Under the pieces are notes generated by a model. It did no database searches. It saw nothing but the letters and a program-made list of their open reading frames with translations, and had not been told where the DNA came from. From assembly GCA_013425425.1 (NCBI GenBank), contig JACCLJ010000074.1:1-18334 (forward strand): a DNA stretch of 18,334 bases, written 5' to 3'. The position numbers and the translations under genes were made by a program. This document shows positions 7,201 to 14,200 of this stretch, piece after piece (the first letter of the stretch is position 1; each line of letters begins with the position of its first letter). This stretch comes from Microcaldota archaeon (GTDB lineage: Archaea > Micrarchaeota > Micrarchaeia > Anstonellales > Bilamarchaeaceae).

Positions 7201-8248
7201 GAAATTGCCAAAGGAGGAGATGAAAAGCGAGGTGGAAAATCTCATGCTGCGGGCTTTTCCAGGCACGGTATACCAGATGAACTATGCCGAGCATCCGTAC
7301 GTAAGATTCCATATAGGCGGGAGAAGGGTCGACCTCGTGCCCGCGTATAAGATGAAAAGCGCAGAGGAAAGGCTTACGGCGGTGGACCGTTCCGTATTGC
7401 ACACGGCATACGTACTGAAGAACCTGAAGAAGAGCCGGAGGAAGGACGTCCTGCTGCTCAAGCAGCTTCTGAAGGCGAACGGGCTATACGGCGCAGAAAT
7501 AAGAGTTGGCGGCTTCTCGGGATACCTCTGCGAACTTCTTGCCGTCAGGTACGGAAGCTTCGGAAGGCTGATGAAGGAGGCTGCAAAATGGAAGCTTCCT
7601 GTCGTCATTGATTTGAAAAAGTATTACAGGCCGAAAGACAAGGACGGGGTTTTGAAAAAGTTCGGCATGGAATTCATCGTAATCGACCCCACGGACAGGA
7701 ACAGGAACGTCGCCGCGGCGCTTTCAGGGGAGAATCTGAAGAAGTTCGTTTCGCTATGCAGGAGATTCGACAAGAAGCCGTCAGAAAACTTTTTCTTCAG
7801 GAAGCCGGAAACATTTGAGGAAAAAATCAGGCGGATGGGCGGGGTTGCCTGCGTTGTTGAAATGCCTAAAGCCGAAGCGGTGGACGACGTGCTGTGGGGG
7901 CAGCTGAAGAGATTCATGAAAATGCTGGAAGCGGAGCTTGCGGATTTCGAAATCAAGGACGTATTCGCGGATTCGAACGGCACGGTGAAGATAGGCATTA
8001 TAGCGGGAAAACGGATTGCGGGCGGAATCGTCGAAAGGGAAGGGCCGCCGCTGAAAATGAAAAAGCATGCGGACAGCTTCCGAAGGGCGCACAAAGGCGA
8101 GAGGATAATCAAGCGCAAGGGAAGGCTGGTCGCCTTCGTCAAAACGCGCGACAGGAAACTCGAAAATGAGGTAAGGGCGATGCTGCGTGAAAACCAGGGA
8201 AGATTCAATCACCTGCCTTTGGCAAAAGCCGCCGTTGGATGCCTATAG
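7175..8248 (+). CDS. cca: Archaeal CCA-adding enzyme (tRNA nucleotidyltransferase), 5' end disrupted
   Basis: A 357-residue frame from GTG 7175, clearly class I (archaeal) CCA-adding enzyme, which adds CCA to tRNA 3' ends. Recognisable blocks are DVDIFVMF, YAEHPYVRFHIGGRRVDLVP, AVDRSVLHTAYVLK, LLKQLLKANGLYGAEI, VGGFSGYLCELL, DPTDRNRNVAAALS and ENLKKFVSLCRRF. Family members are about 440 residues. The 50-60 residues with the GSxAR nucleotide-binding motif are not encoded in frame. If translation began at GTG 7175, even the first Asp of the catalytic DxD (codon at 7172) would be lost, leaving the second Asp and the later one in RRVDLVP. The 3' end overlaps the convergent acyltransferase gene by 44 bp. 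The coordinates given are the uninterrupted frame. The product as read is probably non-functional unless the sequence is in error. Confidence 0.85.
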   Translation: MDIFVMFDKKLPKEEMKSEVENLMLRAFPGTVYQMNYAEHPYVRFHIGGRRVDLVPAYKMKSAEERLTAVDRSVLHTAYVLKNLKKSRRKDVLLLKQLLKANGLYGAEIRVGGFSGYLCELLAVRYGSFGRLMKEAAKWKLPVVIDLKKYYRPKDKDGVLKKFGMEFIVIDPTDRNRNVAAALSGENLKKFVSLCRRFDKKPSENFFFRKPETFEEKIRRMGGVACVVEMPKAEAVDDVLWGQLKRFMKMLEAELADFEIKDVFADSNGTVKIGIIAGKRIAGGIVEREGPPLKMKKHADSFRRAHKGERIIKRKGRLVAFVKTRDRKLENEVRAMLRENQGRFNHLPLAKAAVGCL

Positions 8249-9098
8249 ATATTTTTTCAACCAGGAGCAGCGAGAGCAGAAGCACGGCAAGCGACGGAAG
8301 CACCCCGAGCCCGTAAACGTTCCATTTTCCCAATGCGACTTTCATCACCGACTCGTGAAAGAGGAACAGTTCGAAGGTATATCTCCCTATGAACGGAAGG
8401 ATGCCGAGCAATGCGGATTTGCAATTCTCCAAAAAAGAAAGAAGGTAGAAGGCGGCGTATGGGACCAGCATGATCGGGCTTATGGCTGCCGTCATGAGCG
8501 GCGCAAGCAGCGCCCGGTTTTTCCTGTCCTGCGCGAAAGCGATTCCGAAGCAGAAATCGCCCAGGAAGAAAATCGGGTAGTAAGAAGCCCAGCCGCCCTC
8601 GAAAATCCTGTCCGCGACCGTAATCAGGAACACAACCAATATGGCGTATTTCGACCAGGCCATCAGCCGGTTAAGATACGGAAAAGCGATATAGAAAGCC
8701 ATCAGCGGGATGACGAACCATGCCGGGCTTATCAGGCTGTAGAGATAATCGGGCGATATCCAGTTCAGAAACAGGAAATGAAGCAGGAGATCGTAGGCGT
8801 TCATGAGAAGACCCTGATTGGCGAAAAACAGCAGCACCATCGCTATCAAAGCCGGATAGTAAAGCGACGCGATTTTGACGTATCTCCTGAAGAGCCATTT
8901 GGCATCGAATTTTTTTATGCCTGGGTAGCGCTGCGCGAGCATGAACCCGCTTGCAATGAAAAAAAGCGAATCGCCGATGTAGCCGATGAACCTCAGGTTC
9001 TGGTCCAGGGTAAGTTCATAGGCGACATGGAAGCCGATGACCAGCAGTATTGCCAAAGCGCGTACGCCATCGATCCAAACGAGCCTTTCCCCACCCAT
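8205..9098 (-). CDS. Acyltransferase family 3 (OafA-like) integral membrane protein
   Basis: A 297-residue polytopic membrane protein with about nine hydrophobic segments. The N-terminus carries the acyltransferase-3 signature: R13 and H24 in the first membrane helix (WIDGVRALAILLVIGFHV). Later blocks such as GYIGDSLFFIASGFMLAQRY and SPAWFVIPLMAFYIAFP also match the family. Members transfer acetyl or other acyl groups to sugars or lipids at the membrane. The actual substrate is unknown. It is adjacent to yjbQ, whose TGA directly precedes this ATG, so it is the last gene of the aCPSF2-like nuclease/yjbQ/acyltransferase unit. The three have no obvious common pathway. Confidence 0.88.
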   Translation of the reverse strand: MGGERLVWIDGVRALAILLVIGFHVAYELTLDQNLRFIGYIGDSLFFIASGFMLAQRYPGIKKFDAKWLFRRYVKIASLYYPALIAMVLLFFANQGLLMNAYDLLLHFLFLNWISPDYLYSLISPAWFVIPLMAFYIAFPYLNRLMAWSKYAILVVFLITVADRIFEGGWASYYPIFFLGDFCFGIAFAQDRKNRALLAPLMTAAISPIMLVPYAAFYLLSFLENCKSALLGILPFIGRYTFELFLFHESVMKVALGKWNVYGLGVLPSLAVLLLSLLLVEKISIGIQRRLLPKAGD

Positions 9099-9476
9099 TC
9101 AAATCATCCTGACGAGCACTTTTCTTTTTCTCGGGCCGTCTAATTCCACGAGCATTATCCTCTGCCACGTGCCGAGCTGAAGCCTTTTGTTTTCTACGGG
9201 GACGAGGACCGATGGAGAGATAAGCGCGCTCAGCAGATGCGCCTCCGCATTGTTGTCTATGCGGTCGTGCTTCCATTCGCCCTTCGCGATCCTTGAGAAG
9301 AATTCCCCGTAATCCTCCTGTATGTTCGGCTCGAATTCATTCAGTATCAGCGCGGCGGTCGCATGAGGGACAAAAACAAGGCACGCATTTCCGCTGCCGG
9401 CCCGCTTTTCCACTTCGGCGGTGATGTCGATGACTTCTACTCGCTTTTTCGTTTCGACAAAAAATTCAGAGTTCAA
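9099..9476 (-). CDS. yjbQ: YjbQ/UPF0047 family protein
   Basis: A 125-residue protein of the YjbQ (UPF0047, COG0432) family, small trimeric enzymes with reported weak thiamin-phosphate synthase activity. Hallmarks are HATAAL near the start, NEFEPNIQEDY, the conserved DRIDNNAEAHL and LGTWQ. The TTG at 9476 is my preferred start. It has GGTGA five bases upstream (9482-9486), overlaps the end of the upstream nuclease gene, and gives the usual family length. The longer in-frame starts at 9506 and 9509 would place about ten extra residues inside the neighbouring gene. The biological role in archaea is not settled. Confidence 0.9.
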   Translation of the reverse strand: MNSEFFVETKKRVEVIDITAEVEKRAGSGNACLVFVPHATAALILNEFEPNIQEDYGEFFSRIAKGEWKHDRIDNNAEAHLLSALISPSVLVPVENKRLQLGTWQRIMLVELDGPRKRKVLVRMI

Positions 9477-10710
9477 TCCGCTCACCCAGGAGGGGCGCAA
9501 TCGCATCAAAGCCGAAATCCCTCGCTAGTTCCTCTGCAAAAAGCTCCGGCTTGTCTCCATGGACGAGGATTACCTTTTCGGGATTTGCGGCCTGTATGAA
9601 TTTCAATAAATCGCTTTTTCCCGCATGCGCTGAAAAATCCAGGTATTCCACGGGCAAATCCACGACGAGGTCCTGCCCGTCCTTTGTTATATGGTCCTCG
9701 TTCAGGAGCTTCCAGCCGTTCGTGCCTTCAACGCAGTAACCCGTGAATATCACCTTTGATTCGCTATTGACATTGAAAAGGTAGTTGAGCACCGGCCCTC
9801 CGGACATCATGCCCGCGCTCGTCACGATTACGCCGGGAATCTGGGTCGCGCGCTTTCTGTCCGGGATTGATGAAACGAGAGTGACGGACTGCAATGCCTT
9901 CCTGAATTCCTTTGCGTCTTTCAGGTACCCCGGATATTTTAGGTAAATCCGCGAAAGCTCTTTTCCCATCCCATCGACAAAAAGCGGGACGCTGCGGTCG
10001 TATTTGCGTATCACCGAAATGAGCTCCTGGGTCCTTCCCAGCGAAAATGCAGGCAGAAGGACCGTGCCCCCGCTCTCCACGGTTTCGCGTATCTCGGCTA
10101 TCAGCTGATTTTCCAGCTCCTTGCGGGGCGGGTGGTCCCTGTTGCCGTAGGTGCTTTCGATTATGAGGGCGTCCACGTCCTTCACCGGCTTTGCTCCGCT
10201 GTGGAGGTTGGTCTCGCCCATCTTGAAATCGCCGGTATAGCAGACTCTTTTTCCGCCGTAGTCCAGCGTGGTTATGGCGGCTCCCGATATGTGGCCTGCA
10301 TCCAGGAAGGTTATTTCCGTTTCGCCTGCATGGAACGGGCAGTTATATGGTATCGGATGAAAATTTTTTGTCGCCCTCTTGAAATGGCTGAGGTGGTAGG
10401 GCAGGTCCCTTTCCATTATCTTCATGGAGTCAAGCCAGAGAATCTCGCATATCTCCTCTGTCGGCGGGGTTGCGAACCATTTGATATTCGAGTGCTTGTA
10501 CAGCGCTGGAATGAAGCCGCTGTGGTCGAGATGCGCGTGGGAAAGCAGCATCAGGTCGGGCCTTATGTTTTCGGAGGGAAATTTTGGCATGCCGCTCTGG
10601 TCGAATATCTTCACGCCATAGTCTAGGAGGATTTGCCTGTCGGTCTGGAGGAGGAATGCGCTCCGTCCGACCTCGCGCGATGCGCCGAGGCAGTCAAGAG
10701 AAATTCTCAT
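9466..10710 (-). CDS. Beta-CASP metallo-beta-lactamase ribonuclease, aCPSF2-like
   Basis: A 414-residue MBL/beta-CASP nuclease. Zinc ligands in the metallo-beta-lactamase fold are H58, H60, D62 and H63 (SHAHLDHSG), H140 (DAGHISGA) and D161 (YTGDF). The beta-CASP part shows ESTYGNRDHP, PAFSLGRTQE and SAGMMSGGP, and the last metal-site histidines lie in DFSAHAG and LVHGD. Length and the absence of N-terminal KH domains fit aCPSF2 (archaeal CPSF73-like) rather than KH-containing aCPSF1. aRNase J is an alternative. Such enzymes act in RNA 3'-end processing and decay. The gene starts at ATG 10710, exactly 26 bp from the centre of a TATA-like box. It heads a unit with yjbQ and the acyltransferase. 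Confidence 0.92.
   Translation of the reverse strand: MRISLDCLGASREVGRSAFLLQTDRQILLDYGVKIFDQSGMPKFPSENIRPDLMLLSHAHLDHSGFIPALYKHSNIKWFATPPTEEICEILWLDSMKIMERDLPYHLSHFKRATKNFHPIPYNCPFHAGETEITFLDAGHISGAAITTLDYGGKRVCYTGDFKMGETNLHSGAKPVKDVDALIIESTYGNRDHPPRKELENQLIAEIRETVESGGTVLLPAFSLGRTQELISVIRKYDRSVPLFVDGMGKELSRIYLKYPGYLKDAKEFRKALQSVTLVSSIPDRKRATQIPGVIVTSAGMMSGGPVLNYLFNVNSESKVIFTGYCVEGTNGWKLLNEDHITKDGQDLVVDLPVEYLDFSAHAGKSDLLKFIQAANPEKVILVHGDKPELFAEELARDFGFDAIAPLLGERIEL
9482..9486 (-). promoter_or_regulatory. Shine-Dalgarno GGTGA for yjbQ
   Basis: GGTGA on the minus strand, five bases before TTG 9476. It lies inside the 3' end of the upstream nuclease gene and supports translational coupling. Confidence 0.5.
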
Positions 10711-10730
10711 GATGGAAAAACGGATACAAG

Positions 10731-10740
10731 GTTTTTTAAC
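10731..10740. promoter_or_regulatory. Single AT box between divergent starts at 10710 and 10762
   Basis: GTTTTTTAAC (reverse GTTAAAAAAC) sits in the middle of the 51-bp gap. Its centre is about 26 bp from both the minus-strand ATG at 10710 and the plus-strand ATG at 10762. It is the only AT-rich block in the gap, so one box may serve both leaderless genes. Confidence 0.55.
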
Positions 10741-10761
10741 CTATTGAGAGAAAAACAGATT

Positions 10762-11148
10762 ATGGCAGATAAGGAGCACACGATAAGAAGCGTGACTATA
10801 GAGGTAATAAGCATAATTGCGCTTTACTGCATAGCCGTATTCTTTTACCATAATGTGGAGGGATGGAGCTACCTTGATGCGGCATATTTCGTGACCGCGA
10901 CCATAACGACGATAGGCTACGGGGACATAACCCCGAAAACAGAGCACGGGAAGATTTTCACCATATTCCTGATATTCATCGGCATTTCCCTTGCCTTCCT
11001 GCTGATATCGACAATAGCATTCTACAGGAAGAAGGCCGTCGATACCTATATGGCAAAGAGGATTTCGCTGCTGAAAAGCATATCAGAGCTCCAGCGCGGG
11101 AAGAAAAAGGGCGGGGACGAGCTCGGGAAACTGCCCGGTTTGGAATAG
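10762..11148 (+). CDS. Two-transmembrane potassium channel subunit
   Basis: A 128-residue protein with two membrane helices (about residues 11-29 and 66-86) flanking a pore loop. The selectivity filter TTIGYGD (residues 49-55) is intact, so K+ selectivity is expected. The pore helix reads LDAAYFVTATIT. This is the minimal KcsA-like pore architecture (Ion_trans_2), a tetramer in the membrane. The C-terminal 40 residues are charged, with a basic segment (QRGKKKGGDE), and lack an RCK ligand-binding domain. ATG 10762 is used because the AT box lies 26 bp upstream. It is the first gene of a probable operon; the TBP-like gene starts 9 bp after its stop. Confidence 0.9.
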   Translation: MADKEHTIRSVTIEVISIIALYCIAVFFYHNVEGWSYLDAAYFVTATITTIGYGDITPKTEHGKIFTIFLIFIGISLAFLLISTIAFYRKKAVDTYMAKRISLLKSISELQRGKKKGGDELGKLPGLE

Positions 11149-11157
11149 GATGGTAGG

Positions 11158-11442
11158 ATGGAGTATACCGTTGACGAATCTTGCACCTCAGTAGACGCAT
11201 ACGAGGTCAAGCTCAAAAACAAGATGAGGATAGACCTCGCCAGGGTAAAGGCTGCCGTTCCGAAAGCAGGCGGGGAGATAGTCGCCGAAACGCCAGTAGT
11301 CCTAATGGCGAAGATAAACGGGAAGGGAGTGAGCATCTACGCAAGCGGGCGGATCCTGATAAAGGATGCGGAACGGAACGCATCCGAAGAAATAGCGAAA
11401 AAACTGGGTCCCGCCCTGGAAAGGGAAGGTGCGCTCTCGTGA
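11158..11442 (+). CDS. Small protein resembling one TBP repeat (helix-grip fold)
   Basis: A 94-residue protein. The pattern from residue 25 on, RIDLARVKAAVPKAGGEI, then MAKINGKGVSIYASGRILIK and an acidic helix (ERNASEEIAKKLGPALER), follows the layout of a single TATA-binding protein repeat. In TBP the strand motif is LLIFSSGKIVCTGA and here it is VSIYASGRILIKDA. TBP carries two such repeats (about 180 residues); this protein has only one. It could be a dimeric TBP-like DNA binder or simply share the fold. The assignment is by eye. It sits between the channel and the PHP gene, and its TGA overlaps the PHP GTG start, so it is translationally coupled to PHP. Confidence 0.55.
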   Translation: MEYTVDESCTSVDAYEVKLKNKMRIDLARVKAAVPKAGGEIVAETPVVLMAKINGKGVSIYASGRILIKDAERNASEEIAKKLGPALEREGALS

Positions 11443-12101
11443 TTAAGGTGGATTTTCATGTCCATACGAATTTTTCCATCGATGGCATGATAAAAACAGT
11501 TGACCTGGCCAGAAAATCAAAGGAGTTGGAACTGATTCCGGCCATCTCAGACCATAATACACTTGAAGGAGTCGAAGAATTCAGGAAAACGGGGCAAAAA
11601 TTCATAGCGGGAGAAGAGATAAGGACGGCTAACGGTGATTTGACAGGGTTGTTTCTTACGGAAAACATTCCGAAACATCTTTCTTTTGAGGAGACCATCG
11701 ATAAGATAAAGGAGCAGGGCGGGCTTGCGTATCTTCCGCACATGTACGATAAAGGACGGCACGGGTGCGGAGATAAGTTTGCAGAATTGGTTGATATAAT
11801 AGAAGTTTTCAATGCAAGATGCCTTGACGCCAGGCTTAATGAAATGGCCTCGGAAACCGCAAAAAAACTCGGCAAGCCGGGCGCTGCGGGCTCGGATTCG
11901 CATTTCCTTTCCGAATTCGGGAAGACATACACTGAAATGCCCGAATTCGATATAGGAGACCCGGGGGGGCTGCTTAAGGCTCTTGGAAAAGCGAAAATCG
12001 TCGGGAAAAAAATCCCGTTTTACATGCGCGGGCCCCCTTATGCCGTCATGCATTGGAGAAAGCTCAAGAAAAAGCTCGGGCTGGGAAAAGATATTAAATG
12101 A
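11439..12101 (+). CDS. PHP-domain metal-dependent phosphoesterase
   Basis: A 220-residue protein made of one PHP domain, a trinuclear-metal phosphoesterase fold shared with histidinol phosphatase and polymerase PHP domains. Metal ligands are visible in the usual order: H7 and H9 (FHVHT), D38 and H39 (SDHNTLEG), E59 or E60 (GEEI), H101 (LPHMY) and D153/H155 (GSDSH). The GTG at 11439 gives MIKVDFHVHTNFS, which is the normal PHP start, and it overlaps the preceding TGA. A GGTG lies 7 bases upstream. Small archaeal PHP proteins of this size may hydrolyse nucleotide or sugar phosphates. The substrate cannot be inferred. Confidence 0.88.
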   Translation: MIKVDFHVHTNFSIDGMIKTVDLARKSKELELIPAISDHNTLEGVEEFRKTGQKFIAGEEIRTANGDLTGLFLTENIPKHLSFEETIDKIKEQGGLAYLPHMYDKGRHGCGDKFAELVDIIEVFNARCLDARLNEMASETAKKLGKPGAAGSDSHFLSEFGKTYTEMPEFDIGDPGGLLKALGKAKIVGKKIPFYMRGPPYAVMHWRKLKKKLGLGKDIK

Positions 12102-12122
12102 TTGTTCTGGATATGGGTAGCG

Positions 12123-12128
12123 GGAGGT
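12123..12128 (+). promoter_or_regulatory. Strong Shine-Dalgarno GGAGGT for the 12136 membrane protein
   Basis: GGAGGT, seven bases before ATG 12136. It is the fullest Shine-Dalgarno match in the window and fixes the start of this gene. It sits in the 34-bp gap after the PHP stop. Confidence 0.6.
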
Positions 12129-12135
12129 CGGACAG

Positions 12136-13143
12136 ATGCCGGGTGAATTCGTAGGGATGGAAATAGCCACTGCGGTGGTAACCGCTTCCATAGTCCTTGC
12201 AGGGATACTCATAGGCGTCGGAAGGGCATTCTCTTACAAGAGGATAGAGAACTTCGGCATTGAGGAGTTCATACAATCGATAATAAACGCGGCGATAATA
12301 GGCGCGTTTGCGGCGATAATAGGGCTCATCAACACCGTAAGCTCATCCGTGGTGGAAGAGACGTGCGGCACGGGAACGGTCATAGAGCAGCTCTCGTGCG
12401 TGATGAGCGGCACGAGCACCGCCTTATTCTCGCTTTTCCAGGAAACGGTGAAACTATCGAATACCATAGGGTATTACCAGAGCCTCAATCTTGACTTCAC
12501 GTTCTTTTCCGTCCAGCCGTTCGCAAACCTTTCCGCGTTTTCGCTCATATTCTCAATGCAGCTTCTCGTGCTCCAGTTCCTGATAGTTTTCGTGGAGCTG
12601 AACGTCCAGGTCCTCAGTTTCATAGGCCAGAACGCACTGCTCCTCCTCTTCCCCATCGGCCTCGTGTTCAGGACTTTCTTCGCCACGAGAAGGCTCGGCG
12701 GATTCCTGATAGGCCTTGCCATCGGCGCATACCTGCTTTATCCATCGTTCATAATGATTTTCCCTGACCCGCAGGCGGATGTCGGAAACGCAACCGCGAA
12801 TGTAACTGCATTCAATGACAAGAGCTTTTACGCAACCATGCCCATCGTCGACCTCAACGACAACAACGCAATCGCGGCGAAGCTCGATATCATGAGCGGA
12901 AGATGCTTCGGCAGCACCTCCCCTGCCTGCGCCAACGCGACCATCGGATTAAGGGAGGAGGATGTGGACTTCAGCGGCGACCTTACCGTTGTAACGCAGA
13001 AAAACAGCGTGGCGATCTCCAAGGTCCTTCTCTATCTTGTCGTTGCGCCGCTTTTCTCGCTTATAATTACTATAATATTCGTAAAGGAGATAACGCGGGT
13101 GCTTGGCAGCGAGATAGGATTGGATGTAATGAAAACAGTCTAG
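12136..13143 (+). CDS. Polytopic membrane protein of unknown function
   Basis: A 335-residue protein with about six hydrophobic segments, at residues 10-29, 46-66, 134-154, 158-178, 189-209 and 296-316. The loop between the last two (about 210-295) carries three N-x-T glycosylation sequons (N218, N222, N267) and two cysteines (C257, C265). Another cysteine pair (C77, C88) lies in the loop after the second helix. This suggests an exported, disulfide-bearing loop, which is inference. The layout recalls VirB6/TrbL-type secretion channel proteins, but no VirB4-like partner is here and I do not claim homology. It follows the PHP gene in the same direction with its own GGAGGT site. The gene ends 27 bp before convergent guaAB. 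Confidence 0.75.
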   Translation: MPGEFVGMEIATAVVTASIVLAGILIGVGRAFSYKRIENFGIEEFIQSIINAAIIGAFAAIIGLINTVSSSVVEETCGTGTVIEQLSCVMSGTSTALFSLFQETVKLSNTIGYYQSLNLDFTFFSVQPFANLSAFSLIFSMQLLVLQFLIVFVELNVQVLSFIGQNALLLLFPIGLVFRTFFATRRLGGFLIGLAIGAYLLYPSFIMIFPDPQADVGNATANVTAFNDKSFYATMPIVDLNDNNAIAAKLDIMSGRCFGSTSPACANATIGLREEDVDFSGDLTVVTQKNSVAISKVLLYLVVAPLFSLIITIIFVKEITRVLGSEIGLDVMKTV

Positions 13144-13170
13144 CGGAAGCCAGGCAAAAAAGCGATTGCG

Positions 13171-14127
13171 CTACTCCATCTCAACGGTGCTCGGCGGCTT
13201 GTTCGTGATATCATAAACAACACGGCCAACGCTCCTTATCTCGTTCGTTATGCGCGTGGAGATGCGCTCGAGCACTTCGTGCGGGACATGTGAGAAGTTC
13301 GCAGTCATGCCGTCAAGGCTTCTTACTGCCCTTACCACTACCACATATTGGTATGCTCTTTCGTCTCCCCGCACGCCGACCGTTTTTGTAGGAAGCAATG
13401 CGGCGAAATACTGCCAGGGCATCTCCATTTTTTTTGATTTGGCCGCAGCCTCCAGTTCCTCTTCCACAATCGCGCATGCTTCCCGCACTATTTCCACCTT
13501 CTCCGGGGTGACCTCGCCGACTATCCTTATCGCAAGCGCGGGGCCGGGAAAAGGCTGGCGCTCGGCTATCGAATCGGGAAGGCCGAGATGCCTTGCAACC
13601 ATGCGCACCTCGTGCTTGTAAAGCTCGCGGAGCGGCTCGCAGAGCTTGAGATGCATTTTCTCTGGAAGCCCTCCGACGTTGTGATGGCTCTTTATCGTAT
13701 CGCGGCCAAGCCCGCCGCTTTCTATCCAGTCCGGAGCGATCGTTCCCTGGATGAGGTATGTAACGCCGTGCTTTTTTGCCTCCTCCTCGAAAATCCTCAC
13801 GAAAAGCTCTCCGATTATTTTTCTTTTCTTTTCCGGGTCGTCCGCCCCTTTAAGCGCTGCGAAAAACTTCTCCCGCGCTTCGATGACCGTAAGCGGCACG
13901 CCAACACTCTTCGCAGTTTTCTGCACCTGCTCTGTCTCGCCCTTCCTCATGAGCCCTGTATTGACGTAGATCGCCGTAAGCTGGCCCGGGATCGACTTCG
14001 CCGCAAGCGTTGCCGCGACAAAGGAATCCACCCCGCCCGAAAGCGCGGTGATGGTTTTTGCATTTCCAATCGTCTTCTTGATGTCCGCAATCGCCTGGCC
14101 GGTGAATTTTTCAGGATTGAATACCAT
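13171..14127 (-). CDS. guaAB: GMP synthase, PP-ATPase subunit B (archaeal split form)
   Basis: A 318-residue subunit that activates XMP with ATP and accepts ammonia from a separate glutaminase subunit, not found in this window. The PP-loop SGGVDS is at residues 30-35. Other signatures are NTGLMRKGE, LIQGTIAPDWIESGG, KSHHNVGGLPE, CEPLRELYKHEVR, RQPFPGPALAIRI and the C-terminal dimerisation domain ending in NKPPSTVEME. ATG 14127 is preferred to the in-frame ATG at 14160. It has GAGGT seven bases upstream, it gives the normal family start (MVFNPEKF), and the TATA box at 14165-14177 is too close for a leaderless start at 14160. The gene is convergent with the membrane protein gene and divergent from cysS. 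Confidence 0.95.
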   Translation of the reverse strand: MVFNPEKFTGQAIADIKKTIGNAKTITALSGGVDSFVAATLAAKSIPGQLTAIYVNTGLMRKGETEQVQKTAKSVGVPLTVIEAREKFFAALKGADDPEKKRKIIGELFVRIFEEEAKKHGVTYLIQGTIAPDWIESGGLGRDTIKSHHNVGGLPEKMHLKLCEPLRELYKHEVRMVARHLGLPDSIAERQPFPGPALAIRIVGEVTPEKVEIVREACAIVEEELEAAAKSKKMEMPWQYFAALLPTKTVGVRGDERAYQYVVVVRAVRSLDGMTANFSHVPHEVLERISTRITNEIRSVGRVVYDITNKPPSTVEME

Positions 14128-14134
14128 CTGCCTT

Positions 14135-14139
14135 ACCTC
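14135..14139 (-). promoter_or_regulatory. Shine-Dalgarno GAGGT deciding the guaAB start
   Basis: GAGGT on the minus strand, seven bases before ATG 14127. It supports the shorter start over ATG 14160. Confidence 0.55.
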
Positions 14140-14164
14140 TTTTAGAGAAACATGGGACATCGTC

Positions 14165-14177
14165 TATAAATATTTTA
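14165..14177. promoter_or_regulatory. AT box between divergent guaAB and cysS
   Basis: TATAAATATTTTA reads as a TATA-like element on both strands. Its centre is about 30 bp before the cysS ATG at 14201, close to a leaderless arrangement. On the other strand it implies a transcript start near 14145 and a leader of about 18 nt holding the GAGGT site of guaAB. No second box is seen in the gap. Confidence 0.5.
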
Positions 14178-14200
14178 CGGAGTAAATGAAAGTTGATTGA

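Noticed and set aside
8187..9143. A 318-codon plus-strand frame over the acyltransferase and end of cca
   Set aside because: The product is full of Gln, Glu, Arg and His, with no hydrophobic core. The minus-strand frame gives a coherent membrane acyltransferase and fits the operon.
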